Assembly (NCBI RefSeq): GCF_021155765.1
Contig: NC_060114.1
Coordinates: 10,383,001 to 10,447,000 of the forward strand
From: Diprion similis
Taxonomy: Eukaryota > Arthropoda > Insecta > Hymenoptera > Diprionidae
Direction: 5' to 3'
Length of the DNA stretch: 64,000 bases
The notes below the pieces were generated by a model. The model ran no database searches. It was not told the DNA's origin and worked only from the letters and a program-made list of their open reading frames with translations. Both the position numbers and the translations under genes were made by a program. Positions 47,969-60,342 of the stretch are shown one piece after another (position 1 is the first letter of the stretch; each line of letters begins with the position of its first letter).

Positions 47969-49480
47969 TAATATGTTTGATAGTCACGTAATTCTATTGA
48001 GCGTGTAATACCTCAAGCCACAGCATATCTGTTCTCGTTACTCTTCTAACTTCCTTTTATTACCGGAATTAAACCATTTCCTACTAAATCACTTATACGT
48101 CAAACCACCGACTGTCATGACCTATATGCATGATTTGTCACATCGTATCGTTAATGAAATTGTCTATTATAAAATGAATATATGAAAATATCGAAACAGC
48201 ATATTATAGTAGAACATATTATTGTAATTGCTGCTGAGAAATAAACTTCAGTGTGTATTACATATTCTTTCAATTATAAACCTCCTGCGATTACACTGAA
48301 AGAGAAAAAACATCGCATCTCTGTTTCAGTATTTGATTTTTGTAATGTATTTAACGATTTTATTGGAAAAAATTAGAAATTTTTAATTTTAACGCATGTC
48401 AATTCACACCGAATAGATATCCAATATACCATGAATATTATTCATGCGATTGCCTGCTAATTTTTGTACTGTTAGGCAAGAGCTCTAGGATTTTTCCAAC
48501 GGTAGTATTTTTATGCACCAGCAGAAAGAATAGCCGATTTCCACAAACGTTACAAAGAAACTCTTTCGAAAAAATGGACTGTTTCGAAACTTCTCTTTTC
48601 ATAAAAGTTCACAAGTGAACCGCAGATTGTGATATTTGTTTTACCATACACACGACATACATAAGTTGATTATAAAGTAATTTCCAATTAAAGATGACGT
48701 TCATTAATGTTTCTTTGTATTTACATTCATTATAAAAAGTTTAATCTCAACGCGCTTATATATAATCTTCAACTTATTTTTGTCAGGTTTAGCCGTCATT
48801 CTCCTAAATTTTTAATAGATCGAATGAAATTTACTTTCCAACTCAACAATTCACAAATTCTTGTTTAATCATTTTGATTAGCAAAAAAAAGATGCAGTGC
48901 AAAATTGGTCAGAGCAAATAACTATCAATGCATATATCTGAACAAGCAATTTGCAATATGAGAACTATTCTGCAGATAATCTAAATTTCTTGAGGTGCGA
49001 TATACCGACAAGTTCCACTAAACCCAGTGGATTCTCCTCGAATACATATAATGTAGGAATATACGAGTAGATACAAGAATAGCCCGCGAACGTAATATTG
49101 ACAATGTAGTTATACTTTCTCCATATGTGCGCACAAGTAATGATATTCGAGCTCACGAAATATTATATGATCAACTCGCACGCAAAGGCAACGCTGAATA
49201 TGTGTACAAATTATGCACGACTGGCGAAGAATTTTGGTAATGTCAGGGCCCCGAAAATATTATGATTATAGAAAAATTTGTTCGACAAAAAATCAACTGT
49301 AACAGCTGGTATTCCAAATATCATTTATGTATGCACCAATTTACTAGATTACCTATAATTCAAGGATGGGAATTTCCTGAAAATTCAAGTTCATGACGTG
49401 TCTGTGAAACTTTGTGTGTGTCAATGGCTGGGTGACATAATAAACATTGAACTTTGTTCTTGTAATAACCAGTGTGGTGG
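47969..49480. other. Gene-free AT-rich stretch between the two phospholipase genes
   Basis: No gene or element was recognised. Confidence 0.4.
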
Positions 49481-49786
49481 CAATAGCAGGCAATAGTGAC
49501 TAAACGGATATCTCCAGTGACCATAGGAGTCAAGACTGGTCAAACCCGAATGCTGACAGATAAATGTTATATAAGCGAATGCGCGACGGTCGACGTTTCA
49601 TTTCTAGCAGTTGTAGGCAATCACACGGTTTTCTCTGCTCCGCGGTCGGCTCAACACGACACGACACGCGAAATCGTTGTTCAGGTTCAGTGTGAAGTAA
49701 GCAGCAAAGCAGCTCCAAAGTGAACCGTCGACGCAACGCCAGCTGCCAATAAATAATAATCCGTGGCAAGGCAATCCAAAGGCAAG
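49481..49786 (+). promoter_or_regulatory. Promoter and non-coding first exon of paralogue B
   Basis: This patch is richer in GC than its surroundings. An insect initiator-like TCAGT lies at 49687-49691. A strong donor (GGCAAG|GTGAGT) follows at 49786/49787, and an acceptor (TTGTTGACAG) at 50343 leads into the exon holding the ATG at 50374. The first exon has no ATG in frame with the protein, so it would be 5' UTR. The exact start site is inferred. Confidence 0.55.
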
Positions 49787-50212
49787 GTGAGTGCTCAAGT
49801 ATAGTAAACGTGTAGGTACTGACTAACGATAAGCAAATATCAATATAAGCGGTATAGAGTAAAGTTATCAAGCAACACGAAGCAAGTAGACTATTGTTGG
49901 TATTTTCGATGTATTTGCATTCTCTGTTATATTCATTGATGACTAAAATTAATTTTAAAGAATGTTGCGAACAAAGAAAGTAAGCTAGACAAAGTAATAG
50001 AAGCTATATTTGCAATTATCATGAATAAAGGAAATTGCTTCAAATATTTATCAATTTGTTTTATTGCTCATAAGTGAAATGAATGATTTAACTTGCGGCT
50101 GATTCAGTTACAGCTGAATGTTCACATATGAGTAATTTTAAAATCATATCGGTGGTTGATTATAATTATCAACTTGAGATTATTAATTCAAATGTGATTG
50201 CGAACTTGGTTG

Positions 50213-50290
50213 AAGTTAGTAATGTTAACGTAGTAAAATGTAGAAGAATAATCGATATTTTGCAACTTTGAAATGACTTCGAAGGCATGC
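50213..50290 (+). mobile_element. One-ended fragment of the GAAGTTAGTAACGTTA MITE family
   Basis: The sequence from about 50,216 starts GAAGTTAGTAATGTTAACGT and aligns for about 60 bp with the left end of the full copy at 55595-55797. The opposite end was not found. It lies in the 5' UTR intron of paralogue B. Confidence 0.5.
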
Positions 50291-50373
50291 GAAATATGAG
50301 GTCCCAACCCCTGTAATAAAACCTCTTATTTTATTGTTGACAGAATTTTCGTGATTAAAAATTGTTAAGAAAG

Positions 50374-53118
50374 ATGGACTGGCTGGGGAATTTGACCAAC
50401 GATTCCGCGGTTCTTCGTAATATATTAGGGCTGGATGCTAAGCCGAATAAAGTCTTGGAAGTTAAACCTGAACAATATGAAAATCGCACAGTATTGTCTC
50501 GACAAGGGAAGATCTATTTGTATGGACCGGACAACCAGCAGAAGGAAAAGTATGAAATAGTTCTGTGTGGATCTTGCACCAAAAACCCTGACCAGCTTTA
50601 CAGGTTCGTTTGGTATTAATACTGAAATTATTGTTAATTATAGTGCACGAACTAAAACCTAATCTTTCCTCTTAATGTTTTCAGTATCTTTCGGTCAAAT
50701 ACTTTGGAACCTGCAGAGAAGCTCTTTGCAGTCTTCAAAGACAAGGTTCCGGTTCTGGTTCAAATCTCTAAAGATGTAAGAGTGATCTTATATGATCTGT
50801 TTATTTATCATGAGCGCATATTTACTTCTCATTTTTTTTCACTCCACAAACATCATTCTTTAAATACCTCCTCTTTTGTTTATTTTATTTTTTATAGAGT
50901 ACAGTTTCATTTAGTAAAAAGAGCAATATGCCGAAAAGAGAAAAAAAAGTAATTCTGTGTTCTTCTCTGATCATTTGTGTGAATATTTTTCCTCTTTCTT
51001 GTAAATGTGTATCAAACGAACGTTGAATGTTTATTTTCTTTGTTTCACAATTAGCTGTGCAGCACAAGTGGAATCGGTAAGCTGTGCGACCTCCTGACAA
51101 ATCATCCGACATGGACATTGGCTCACTTAGCGGCCCATCTTTTGCTTTATGACGCATTTGTCTACGCAGCCGTAAATAGCCATGTAAACACCAGTGATCA
51201 GACATCCGGAGTATCGCCTCTTCAAATCGCAATCAAAGCAAACAACTTGAAGATGGTTCAGTTGCTCTTAGCAGCCAAAAGTTCCCTCGATCATTTGGAC
51301 CACAATGCAAACACTGTCTATCATTATGCGGTGCATGCAAGTTCAGAGATAATTATGGCCCTTGGTCCAAGTGCTCAGAACAGCCTCAACGCCAGAAACA
51401 GCAGCGGATACACACCTCTGCACGTTGCCTGCCATGCCAATAAACCAGAGTCTGTTAAGGCTCTGCTTTTAATTGGGGCCGATGTGAATATTCCCCCAGT
51501 GGAGGGTAAACCAAAAACACCTGGCTACGTGGGTGAATTCCTACGCGACAAGCCAGATGCCCTAAATTCGAATGAAATGAAATATGGTGGATCTCCGTTA
51601 CACTGGTCCACGAGTAGAGAAACGATCAATGCCTTGATAGAACAGAATTGCGACGTCGACCTTGTCAACTTTGATGGAAGAACCGCCCTGCACATTATGG
51701 TATTGAAAAACAAACTAGAGTGCGTCGTTGCTCTGCTGACACAAATGGCGTCTGTTGATATCGTTGATAAGGATGGAAATACTCCATTGCATCACGCCGT
51801 AGTTCACGCTAGTCCAGCCATAGTTCAAGCACTCATTGGATTCGGTGCAGACATCAATGTAGCAAATCACAAAGGCGAAACACCTAGGCATCTCGTTAAC
51901 ATAAAGGACAACACTGAAGGGAAGAAGGTCCTTTATATCCTACATGCCGTTGGAGCACAGCGATGTTCTCCTGAGATGGAAGGATGCCACATAGGCTGCG
52001 GTTACAACGAAAACTTCAATGGCGAAGCGCCGCCTGAGCCTTCCTCAGCAGCTTCTAGAGCGGTCTTGGATCAAGTTCTATATACTGCGAGTGCAAAGAA
52101 CCAGGCTTTGAAGGGCGAGTGTAGACTCGACGGTGGACGTCTGTTGTGCCTCGATGGTGGCGGCATTCGTGGGCTAGTCTTGGTACAAATCCTTTTGGAA
52201 ATCGAGTCTGTGATCAAAAAACCAATTGTTGAATGTTTCGACTGGATTGCTGGGACTTCAACAGGTGGTATTTTAGCCTTAGGTCTAGCAGTTGGCAAGA
52301 GTTTGAAGGAGTGCATAGGGATATACTTTGATGTAAAGGACAAAGCTTTTGTAGGCAAAAGACCCTACGACAGTGAAGGCCTGGAGACCATTTTGAAAAA
52401 TGCAGTCGGTACTGAAACAGTAATGGCTCAAATTAAGCACCCAAAATTGATGATAACTGGAGTGTTGGCAGACAGAATGCCAGTGGATCTGCATTTGTTT
52501 AGAAATTATGAATCTCCAAACACTCTGCTCGGAGTTCCGCCTAGCGGAAAGTTCATGGAGACACACCCGCCAGAGCGTCAGCTTGTTTGGCGAGCTGCTA
52601 GAGCCACGGGAGCAGCTCCTTCGTACTTCAGAGCGTTCGGAAAGTTTCTTGATGGAGGATTAATCGCGAATAATCCTACACTGGATGCTTTGACAGAAAT
52701 AAATGAGTACAATCTGGCACTTGAAGCTGTCGGAAGAACAGACGAAGTGAAACCTGTTTCTCTTGTCGTCTCGCTGGGTACTGGTCTCATTCCAGTACAA
52801 GAGCTTAAGAACATCGACGTCTTTATACCAGAAAGTCTTTGGGACACACCGAAAGTTGCTAAAGGCTTGAGTGCGTTGGGAGCTCTGTTGGTCGATCAAG
52901 CCACAGCAAGTGATGGTCGCCTTGTCGATCGTGCAAAATCATGGTGCTCGATGATCGGCGTTCCTTATTTCCGATTCAATCCTCAAATGTCGGAGGAAAT
53001 ATCGATGGATGAAAAGAGCGACGAGAAGATTGTTCAAATGATGTGGGAAGTCAAGGCATTCATGCACGCTCATCAAAATGAAGTAAAGAAACTGGCTGCT
53101 ATATTTGAGGATCAGTGA
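50374..53118 (+). CDS. iPLA2-VIA: Calcium-independent phospholipase A2 (group VI, PLA2G6-like), paralogue B, 794 aa
   Basis: Three coding exons (50374-50603, 50685-50775, 51055-53118; phases 2 and 0) give 794 residues. Exons 2 and 3 have exactly the same lengths as in paralogue A (91 and 2064 nt). Domains are the same: ankyrin repeats (signatures TPLHVAC, SPLHWST, TALHIMV, TPLHHAV) and a patatin domain with DGGGIRG, GTSTG (Ser about 509) and DGG (Asp about 640), so the Ser-Asp dyad is complete and activity is expected. The start ATG (MDWLGN) is preceded by an in-frame TTG that I did not use. The gene lies head to head with paralogue A, whose start is 3.46 kb away, which suggests an inverted duplication. 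The two proteins differ at many sites, so the duplication is not recent. Which copy is the orthologue of the single Drosophila gene cannot be decided here. Confidence 0.94.
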
Positions 53119-54343
53119 AGATTATTTGTCCCACTAGACAGAGATCTTTTAAATGTTGATTCTACTCAGAATGCATCTCATGCAACAAGCTTAATTGAAC
53201 GAGAGATCACATTACTTAATTTCCGTCCTAACTACTAAAATTAAATTAAAAAACATTGCTTAAATTCCTAGATAACATATTACCCTTTAACTCACTGTTA
53301 ATTTTCATAGTTATCGTTTTTACACAACTTTACTGAGCAGCCTAAGTGACCTTATCGATTTTAACATGTGAAAAATAACTTTAAACTGTCTTATTATTCA
53401 TTTGAAACTTTTTTTTTGTAAAATTTTTTGAGAGCCTTTGATAACTTTTGAAGCCGACTTGGTCGTATTATCAATATTGAAACTCGGTTCTGAAGAATTT
53501 TAATCCAATATAATAATTGACCGTATTTGTTTTCTAGTCCTATTTCATAAGAACAGTGTCATTTAATCCATAATAATGAAATTCACTAGAGATCGAGAGA
53601 AAAGTAAGCACCTAACGCAATACTGGTAGTTGAAATTTTTGTCAATCAGAGACTGTGAAAATTAGTTTTTTTAAAGTTTCACGACATTGCCGTTTTCTGC
53701 AAAGTCACAAACAGTTTTCATGTGGCAATTATAGGTTTACAATCATTTTGGAGAGTGTATATGTGTCATCAATGTTCATAATAATCCTTCAACGGTTTAG
53801 ACAAAGTTCCAAGCATGTAGGAATCCGTTATATAAATACATTTTGCTATGATATTAGCTGCGATGAAAATGCAATATTTCTCCGTACTGCAATTTTTCAC
53901 AACATATAAATAGACTTTTTCTGTAATAAGATAACTTATTGATTTTCATTCTGTTACAAATGCCCAAGAATGTCATAATTGAGGGTGATGAAATGATAAA
54001 TACATTATTATGTACCAGACTGACGTCCTATAAACCGTTCAGAAACCGTGATACATACGAGCAAGTACAATTAGCGATTAAGTGTAAGTGTAAGAAATCA
54101 ACATAATGAAAAGTTGAAAAGGCTTTTTTATTAACTGTATTCTAAGTCAATAATTTAAGCAATCAATTATATTTACTAAAGTTCACTAACAATTGTATGT
54201 TTTGAAGAAATTTTTATCAAAAAACTCCACTATACCGTGAATAAATTTTATGAAAATACAAAGGCAAACATTTTTTAAATGAATTATACTCGAGCCCCAT
54301 AATAAGTTATTCACATTATAGACATTTGTAACGTAATGATGTT
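53119..54343. other. 3' UTR of paralogue B and gene-free stretch
   Basis: ATTAAA-type signals at about 53,240-53,250 could end the phospholipase transcript. Beyond that no gene is supported. Confidence 0.4.
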
Positions 54344-54448
54344 TCGATTATCGATGTTTTTCTCTCGGGAACATCGATTTTTTTTGATCGATTTTTTTTT
54401 AAAGTCAATACATCGATAGTCGACGAAAAATATTCAACTATCGACGTC
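54344..54448. repeat. Cluster of ATCGAT / TATCGA motifs
   Basis: Within 105 bp the words TTATCGATG, ACATCGATT, TGATCGATT, ACATCGATAG and CTATCGACG occur, partly as inverted pairs. They match CGATA (BEAF-32) and resemble TATCGATA (DREF) sites known in Drosophila. They could also be subterminal repeats of a decayed DNA transposon. Confidence 0.45.
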
Positions 54449-55594
54449 GTCAAGTCGGGAGTAAATTAAATTTCTGTGCCAATATCTGTCGGTAATTTAT
54501 CTGTAAAAAATTGAATACACATTACTAAGTTTGATAATAAATCTGTATTTTCTACTAAGATTCGCGCTGTTAATTAGAATATTTAATTAATTTGATTTTA
54601 CTCAATTTAATTTATACTAAATTCTCATATCTTATACTTGTTTTTACTAATGACGATAACTCAAATTCAACTCAGTTCAAACGGAAAAAAGCCGAATTTG
54701 CCCAGAAGAAACTTTTAGTAAGCGAAATAAAATAACGATGGAGCAATTACGCTATTTGTAATGGAATATTCACCATTACATATTATTTTTTTTTCATATG
54801 TAACTTGTAATGGAGCTCTTATCGATTGCACATTACTTTTTCTATTTGTGCGACTTTTTAATTTTTCAAAATTTGGAAAAAAAAATTTTACCGATTGGTT
54901 ATCATCCACAGAAATTGGCCAAATTTTCACAGTTACATACAGTTTCACAGAAAAGAAAGTTCAGAAGAAAAGTTGTAGACTTGATTGCCTGCTATCAAAT
55001 CCTTCGCAGACAAAAATCATTTAGCGTTGTTGGTTTGACTGTGAATTGCAAAGTAGGACGAAACTCGATTCGTTCGTTTATTGCACGCAGGTCGGTGAAT
55101 CATTTTAAATCGCCTCTTTATGGAGCTTTGGCATGTATAGTCGAACTTGGTCAAGTTCAAATTAAGCGCCTAGCAGCCATAACTAGGAAGGACTCACTTA
55201 GCCCAGCAGCCGACACGCCGGGACTGAGCGTGGAGTCTTGACTTGTTTTGACTTGTGTTTCGACGACTCAAGAGCGCACGTTTCTCCCGTTGTATAGACA
55301 CAAGAGTGTGAATGTGTGGAAGTAAAAAGTTTTGTAGAAAAACCAAGAGGAGAATAAGAGGTACGGTGAAAATCTACATTCTATGTAATTTCCTCCATTC
55401 ATCTCCGATCCTCCACCGACTTATTTGCAAACTTCGATTGCCGGGAGCCTCGAAAACAGAAAAGTACTTTCCCGGCGTCCAATAGTACGATTATACGTAG
55501 ATATATTTAGTTAATTCTGTAGACAGGCACCAATTTGTAAAAAAAATGAATTTCGTGTTTATTAGCTGTCGCGATTTTGAATTTTGATGAGGCT
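54449..55594. other. Gene-free stretch
   Basis: Open frames of 77-143 codons near 54,715-55,241 overlap on both strands and lack domains. The patch at about 55,200-55,340 is GC-richer, but no promoter or exon could be fixed. Confidence 0.35.
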
Positions 55595-55797
55595 GAAGTT
55601 AGTAACGTTAACGTAACGAAATATCGGGGAAAAATCATTACTGCGCAATTTTAAAAAAACTTTCAATTAGGAGTTGGTTTTTCGAAACGTGAGTATATCT
55701 TATTCATCAAGGATTACTAGATTTTAGACATTCCTAAAGATGCGAAGTAACGATTTTTCCTAAACGCTCATCGCTGCGGTAACGTTGCCATAACTTC
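55595..55797. mobile_element. MITE, 203 bp, family with GAAGTTAGTAACGTTA ends (copy 1)
   Basis: The left end GAAGTTAGTAACGTTAACGT is repeated imperfectly inverted at the right end (GAAGTTATGGCAACGTTACC on the other strand). The inverted match continues for about 60 bp through GGAAAAATC.TTACT. No ORF is present. A second copy lies at 56753-56951. Confidence 0.65.
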
Positions 55798-56609
55798 ATC
55801 CTAATAAATTTTGCATTACAGAATTTTCCATCAAAATCGGTCCGTCCTCTATATTATCTTGTAGGCCGATGATCCGTACAGCGTGAAAAAAAGTCGAGGT
55901 GGTAGTTTTCACCATTTCCTTTCACGATCTTTCGCAAGAACACGATTTTTCTTGCCAAAAATCAGGTTTAACCCGGAAATAAAAATTTTGCTAATAAGCA
56001 AATGGAAAGAACTTCGTCAGTTTTCAAGTTACCGAAAATATCCTCAAAGGATCTGACAAGTCTTCCTGAGACGCTTTTTTCGGCTAAAAATCACCCCCAA
56101 CCTTCACTTCAACCAGAAACACAGACAGACTTACCTATTAATTCGCCGCCACGTTACAACACCTCTTTCAATGTCCGGATCTTCCAGCTCTTTCAAAGCG
56201 CGGCGTCAGTCGCTTCCGAGCAGCCGGAATGAAGCTACGCAAATCGTAATATGAGTCGAGAATTCGGATGGCTATACGTACAGGCTTTGACTATTCGGGA
56301 CATGGCCGAGCACCGATAACTTACGGTCCTTACGGTTAAAAAAAACGGCTGAATAACGTGATTCGATCAGTGTGTGAATAATATTCGAACGGCATGTAAC
56401 AGCGTATGACCGACAAAAGAGTCGAGTTGCTGAAACAAAAACAGTCGAGGACATCGAAGGTGAGTTATTTGGTGCAACTTCAGATTGTAGCGATTTCGAT
56501 TCTCGAGTCTCTGCGTCGAGTGTCGTTTGTTATTGTTTGTGCGACTGATTTTCGGTAAGTGCGTAGTTGCATTGCTTGCACGTTTAACTTAATTAGTCTG
56601 TTTAGGCAG
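55798..56609. other. Unassigned stretch with possible first non-coding exon
   Basis: A 76-codon open frame at 56002-56232 has no known domain. Donor-like sites at 56460 (CGAAG|GTGAGT) and near 56554 (TTTCG|GTAAGTG) could end first exons of the spliced transcript described downstream. No TATA box was recognised. Confidence 0.35.
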
Positions 56610-58526
56610 TCAGCTACAACACGAAAAGTGTAAATGAGATTGAAATCGAATTCGTTGTCATTTTCTTTCTAACATTCTGAAAGAACGGACCTTGCGTAAG
56701 GTGACCTTCGTGCGTTTTGTGTCTCGGATTTCGGTTCGCGGATCACGAAATTGAAATTGGTGACGTTTCGTAACGAAACATTGTGGAAAAATGATTATTT
56801 TCTTAATTTTACAATGGTTTTGAAGGAACTAATATTTCGGAAGGTGAGTGTGTTTTGTTTTATTACAGTCTGATGAATTTAAAAAAATTTCTAAATGCCG
56901 AAATAACGGTTTTTCCTCAGCATGAATCGTTACTATAACGTTACTAACTTCACTATGATCACGGATCGCGTCTCTCACGTGGATACACGTTTTTGAAATG
57001 AAAATTTTATTGCGTCGTTGATTTTGGCGTTGTTTTTATGTGAGAAAAAACTGTACGCAATTACATCCGTTTCCGAATTTCTTCCTGGGGATCGATCGAT
57101 AGAAGGATCCTTCATTTCGAAATCCTTTATTACCGTTGAACAAAAGTTAACGCGTCACGGTGTTATTATTCGTTTGGAAATTTCGAGTGAGAATCGAAAT
57201 CGTCAACTGTTATTGATTTCTGATACACACCTGTTGTGTCTTGGCTAACTATTTGTGAATTTTGAATTCTGTTCAAATCGTTGTTAAAGATACGTTAAGT
57301 ATACTAATAAAATATTGTGTTATCTTACTTGATTGCAGAAAGAGACCGTAACAAAGTTGATTGGCATTAGTGATTACCTAGATTGAAAGGCTCTGTCAAT
57401 AAATATTGGAAGACGTCACTCGGCAGCGGAACTGATGAATTTATTACATTTAAACAACAGGTATAAAACAATCCCAATCAATTTTGACCTATTCATGTAA
57501 TCGATAACATTTTCCACAACTTGACATAACGCATTACTTATAAACCTGAGTATATGGATGTTGAATTAGATCAGATATTAAAAAAATGTTATAGTTTTGT
57601 TCTTCACCTGGTTACAGAATCGAATTACTGCAGGAATGAAAGAAGTTAGCAAGTATAGACATTGAGTGACCCTGGGAATATCTGTTGGAAAACAAAATGC
57701 AGAAGCTGAACAGCTCGCAAATTTGTGGAATACTAGAAAACAGGTATACGTTTGAGATTATTCTTGGTTATACCTTTGGGCTAGTTTCAATCGGAGAAAT
57801 TTGTCGGTTGGCTAAAATTGATTGGTATTCACTTCTTCATTATATTTGCAAAAAATAACGGTAATTTTTCAACGTTTGTATATTAATTTTGCAAAACAAA
57901 TACTAACAAAGTATTTTTTTTTTCAACCTGTTAACAGCAGCACACTGTATTGCAGCACTATCAACCACATTTAGCGATGATCCAAATGACGTAATCCAAT
58001 CAATCGACCTCTGACAACAAAGTAAAAATGAAACCACCCGCTATGCAGTGAATAAAACTGAAAGGTACACTTTCTATATGATTTTAATTACTATGTCTCG
58101 TTTGATCGTGCATGATTTTAGCTGCTCAATAATTTTATGCATTTATTCAATATATTCTGTTCTTATTTTATGAGCCTGTTATTATTTTATTATATTCTCA
58201 TTGCAGTGTGAAAAGTGTTAAAAGTGTGAAAAGTGTGTGACCACCGTACAACCTTAGAAGCCACGAGAACTACTTCATATATATATGTAAAGTGTGGAGC
58301 AGCCCGGAGGAGGTAAGAAAACTTATTTCAATCATTGTTTGAAAATTCAATGTACTGCATTTGAAACCAAATTTTTGTCATTGCGTAACATGCAGAAAAC
58401 AAATATGGAAGCAGACAACAGTAATAATGGAAAACTCAGTTTGCTAAATTAATTCGAGCTTCCTTTTCGTTTTTTCAGAGTTGAGCAGAGACATCCGAGT
58501 AACTTCTCCATTACTCGGCAACGTTG
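56610..58526 (+). ncRNA. Putative multi-exon non-coding transcript
   Basis: A chain of good acceptor-donor pairs defines likely exons at 56610-56843, 57339-57460, 57618-57743, 57938-58064, 58207-58312 and 58479-58526, preceded by a possible first exon ending at 56459. Each has a pyrimidine-rich AG acceptor (for example TGATTGCAG, GTTTTTTCAG) and a GT donor (GGTGAGT, GAG|GTAAG). The exons are interrupted by stops in all frames that I checked, and splicing them did not show a long ORF. It may be a lncRNA or the 5' UTR of a gene to the right. The inference rests on splice signals only. Confidence 0.4.
56753..56951. mobile_element. MITE, about 200 bp, GAAGTTAGTAACGTTA family (copy 2)
   Basis: The right end (inverted) reads GAAGTTAGTAACGTTATAGT, and the left end reads GAAATTGGTGACGTTTCGTA; both are followed by GGAAAAA about 30 bp inward. 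The inverted similarity may extend about 15 bp further out on both sides. The element overlaps the end of a predicted exon and supplies its GTGAGT donor. Confidence 0.55.
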
Positions 58527-60342
58527 GTGAGTTTGCACGTGTTTAGGTTACGGGTATTAATTCCCTGGGTCTCCTTTGTCACGTGGCGTGGCGGTAAAAA
58601 TTGTTACAAAAATCTTCAATTTCTTAGCTGCATGGATAGGCTCATTCGCGATCTCAACGGTGCTTGACTTTTAGTCGATGCATTTTCTTTTTTTCCTTTC
58701 TTATCAGAGTTGACCTATCTTATCACAGTCACTCAAAGTTAGAAATTTTGCACGTTGCTGAAAGTGGAATGAGCATCGCGACAGGTTACCATCACTTACT
58801 CAGCATTCGCGAAAACAGATTGTGTTTAGCTACAGATTATATAATTACAATGACGTCGTTTAAGTGGTGGATAAACCTGAGGTTTAAACATATTCCAACG
58901 ATTCTTTAATTGATAGCGTTTCAAAGTCTGGCATAACGTAACGTAATCAGCTTGCATGATATATCTTGAATCATTTTCAATTCTTTAATGCCCAGAAACT
59001 ATCGAACAGCCACAGGCTTAGCTCGCTTAGAAAAATGCTGATAAGCATGCAGGATGTTTTTAATCCATCTTACAAAAGGTTGATGTACCGATAGTCCGCC
59101 AGCAATCACTAAAACAATCCTCTCGCTGACTATGGTACAAAAACGTTTTGCTCCCCACAGGTAATCAATGAAAAAGTAAGTCACAGTGACCACGGCGCAA
59201 ATGAAGAAGAACGATGTGTGTTGGAAAGAATGGAGAATCGTTTAGAGCGAATATAGGTAATCGGGTAGGTAGGTGGTCGTTGTGGGATCCGTCGCGGGGT
59301 TTGATGTGGATGTGCGTGTTAATCTCTTTTCAACAATTCCGTTGGGTGGGTCCGTTGGGACTCAGGCGAGGGTAGGAAGGTCGCGATGCACCGCGATGTT
59401 ATTAACTTTTGTAATCCACAGCGTCAAATGATCACAGTGATTTTTATCCAGAAACACGTGAAAGACTCGTGAATAAAAGAGTCTCCGAACTATTAGTAAG
59501 CTTTCAAATTTTAACCAGCTTCAATTTCCCATTTCTTGTCACTTTGCTATCATTTTCCAGTCGTTATTGGATTTGATTATTTAGTCATTATCTATCATTA
59601 TTTCACTGAATTGATCTCTGTGATCGTCTGAATGGGCAAAATGCATCTCTGGACCATCTATCGCGTTCCGTGGTACGCTAGATCGGGAGAGATGCTGAGC
59701 TCGAAGACTTCGCGTCGAAGAGGACCGCCGACCGTCACGCCACACAATAATGCATGCCCTCCAACCTCCCTCCCGGACTTGACTCGCATCTTGGAACAAC
59801 AATTCGCATCGCAATGTGTCGGATTCAAAAAGACGCAGATGCGAATTGGTTTTCTACAGAATTTTGCGACAAGTCCTAAACATTTAAGATTTTTTGACGG
59901 ATCAATCGGCCGCGCCTTTTGCGCGTTGACTTCATACTTTTTGTTTCTGAGAGAAACCTCGGCATTTGCAAGCCGGCGGTCAATTCACGGGGTTAAAAAT
60001 CGTAGAGTGTATAGCGGTAGTGAAGAATCTTGTCGGAAGTATTTATAAAACATATCTGAGGTATGCAAAAATATTTGTTATTAATTGTATTGTCTTTTGT
60101 TTCAGGGCCATGAACTAATTTTTTTTTAAGTATAACGAAAAATATTTAATCATTACTCAAACAAAATACATATTTATATCAATAATTCCAGGGGGAAAAT
60201 GGATTTTGATTCAAAATACTTATAATTTATTCTCTAATCATAAAAGTAATAGAGTAGAAGACTGTTTTCATGAATGTAGACGTAAGACTCGACATAGTTT
60301 TTGTCGGTGCAGGCACTTTTTCCATTGTGCTAATAGTAACTT
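58527..60342. other. Gene-free stretch
   Basis: The 138-codon frame at 59632-60048 has no recognised domain and a partner frame on the other strand. A GC-richer patch at about 59,240-59,400 and 59,630-59,800 could be exonic, but no splice model was convincing. Confidence 0.35.
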
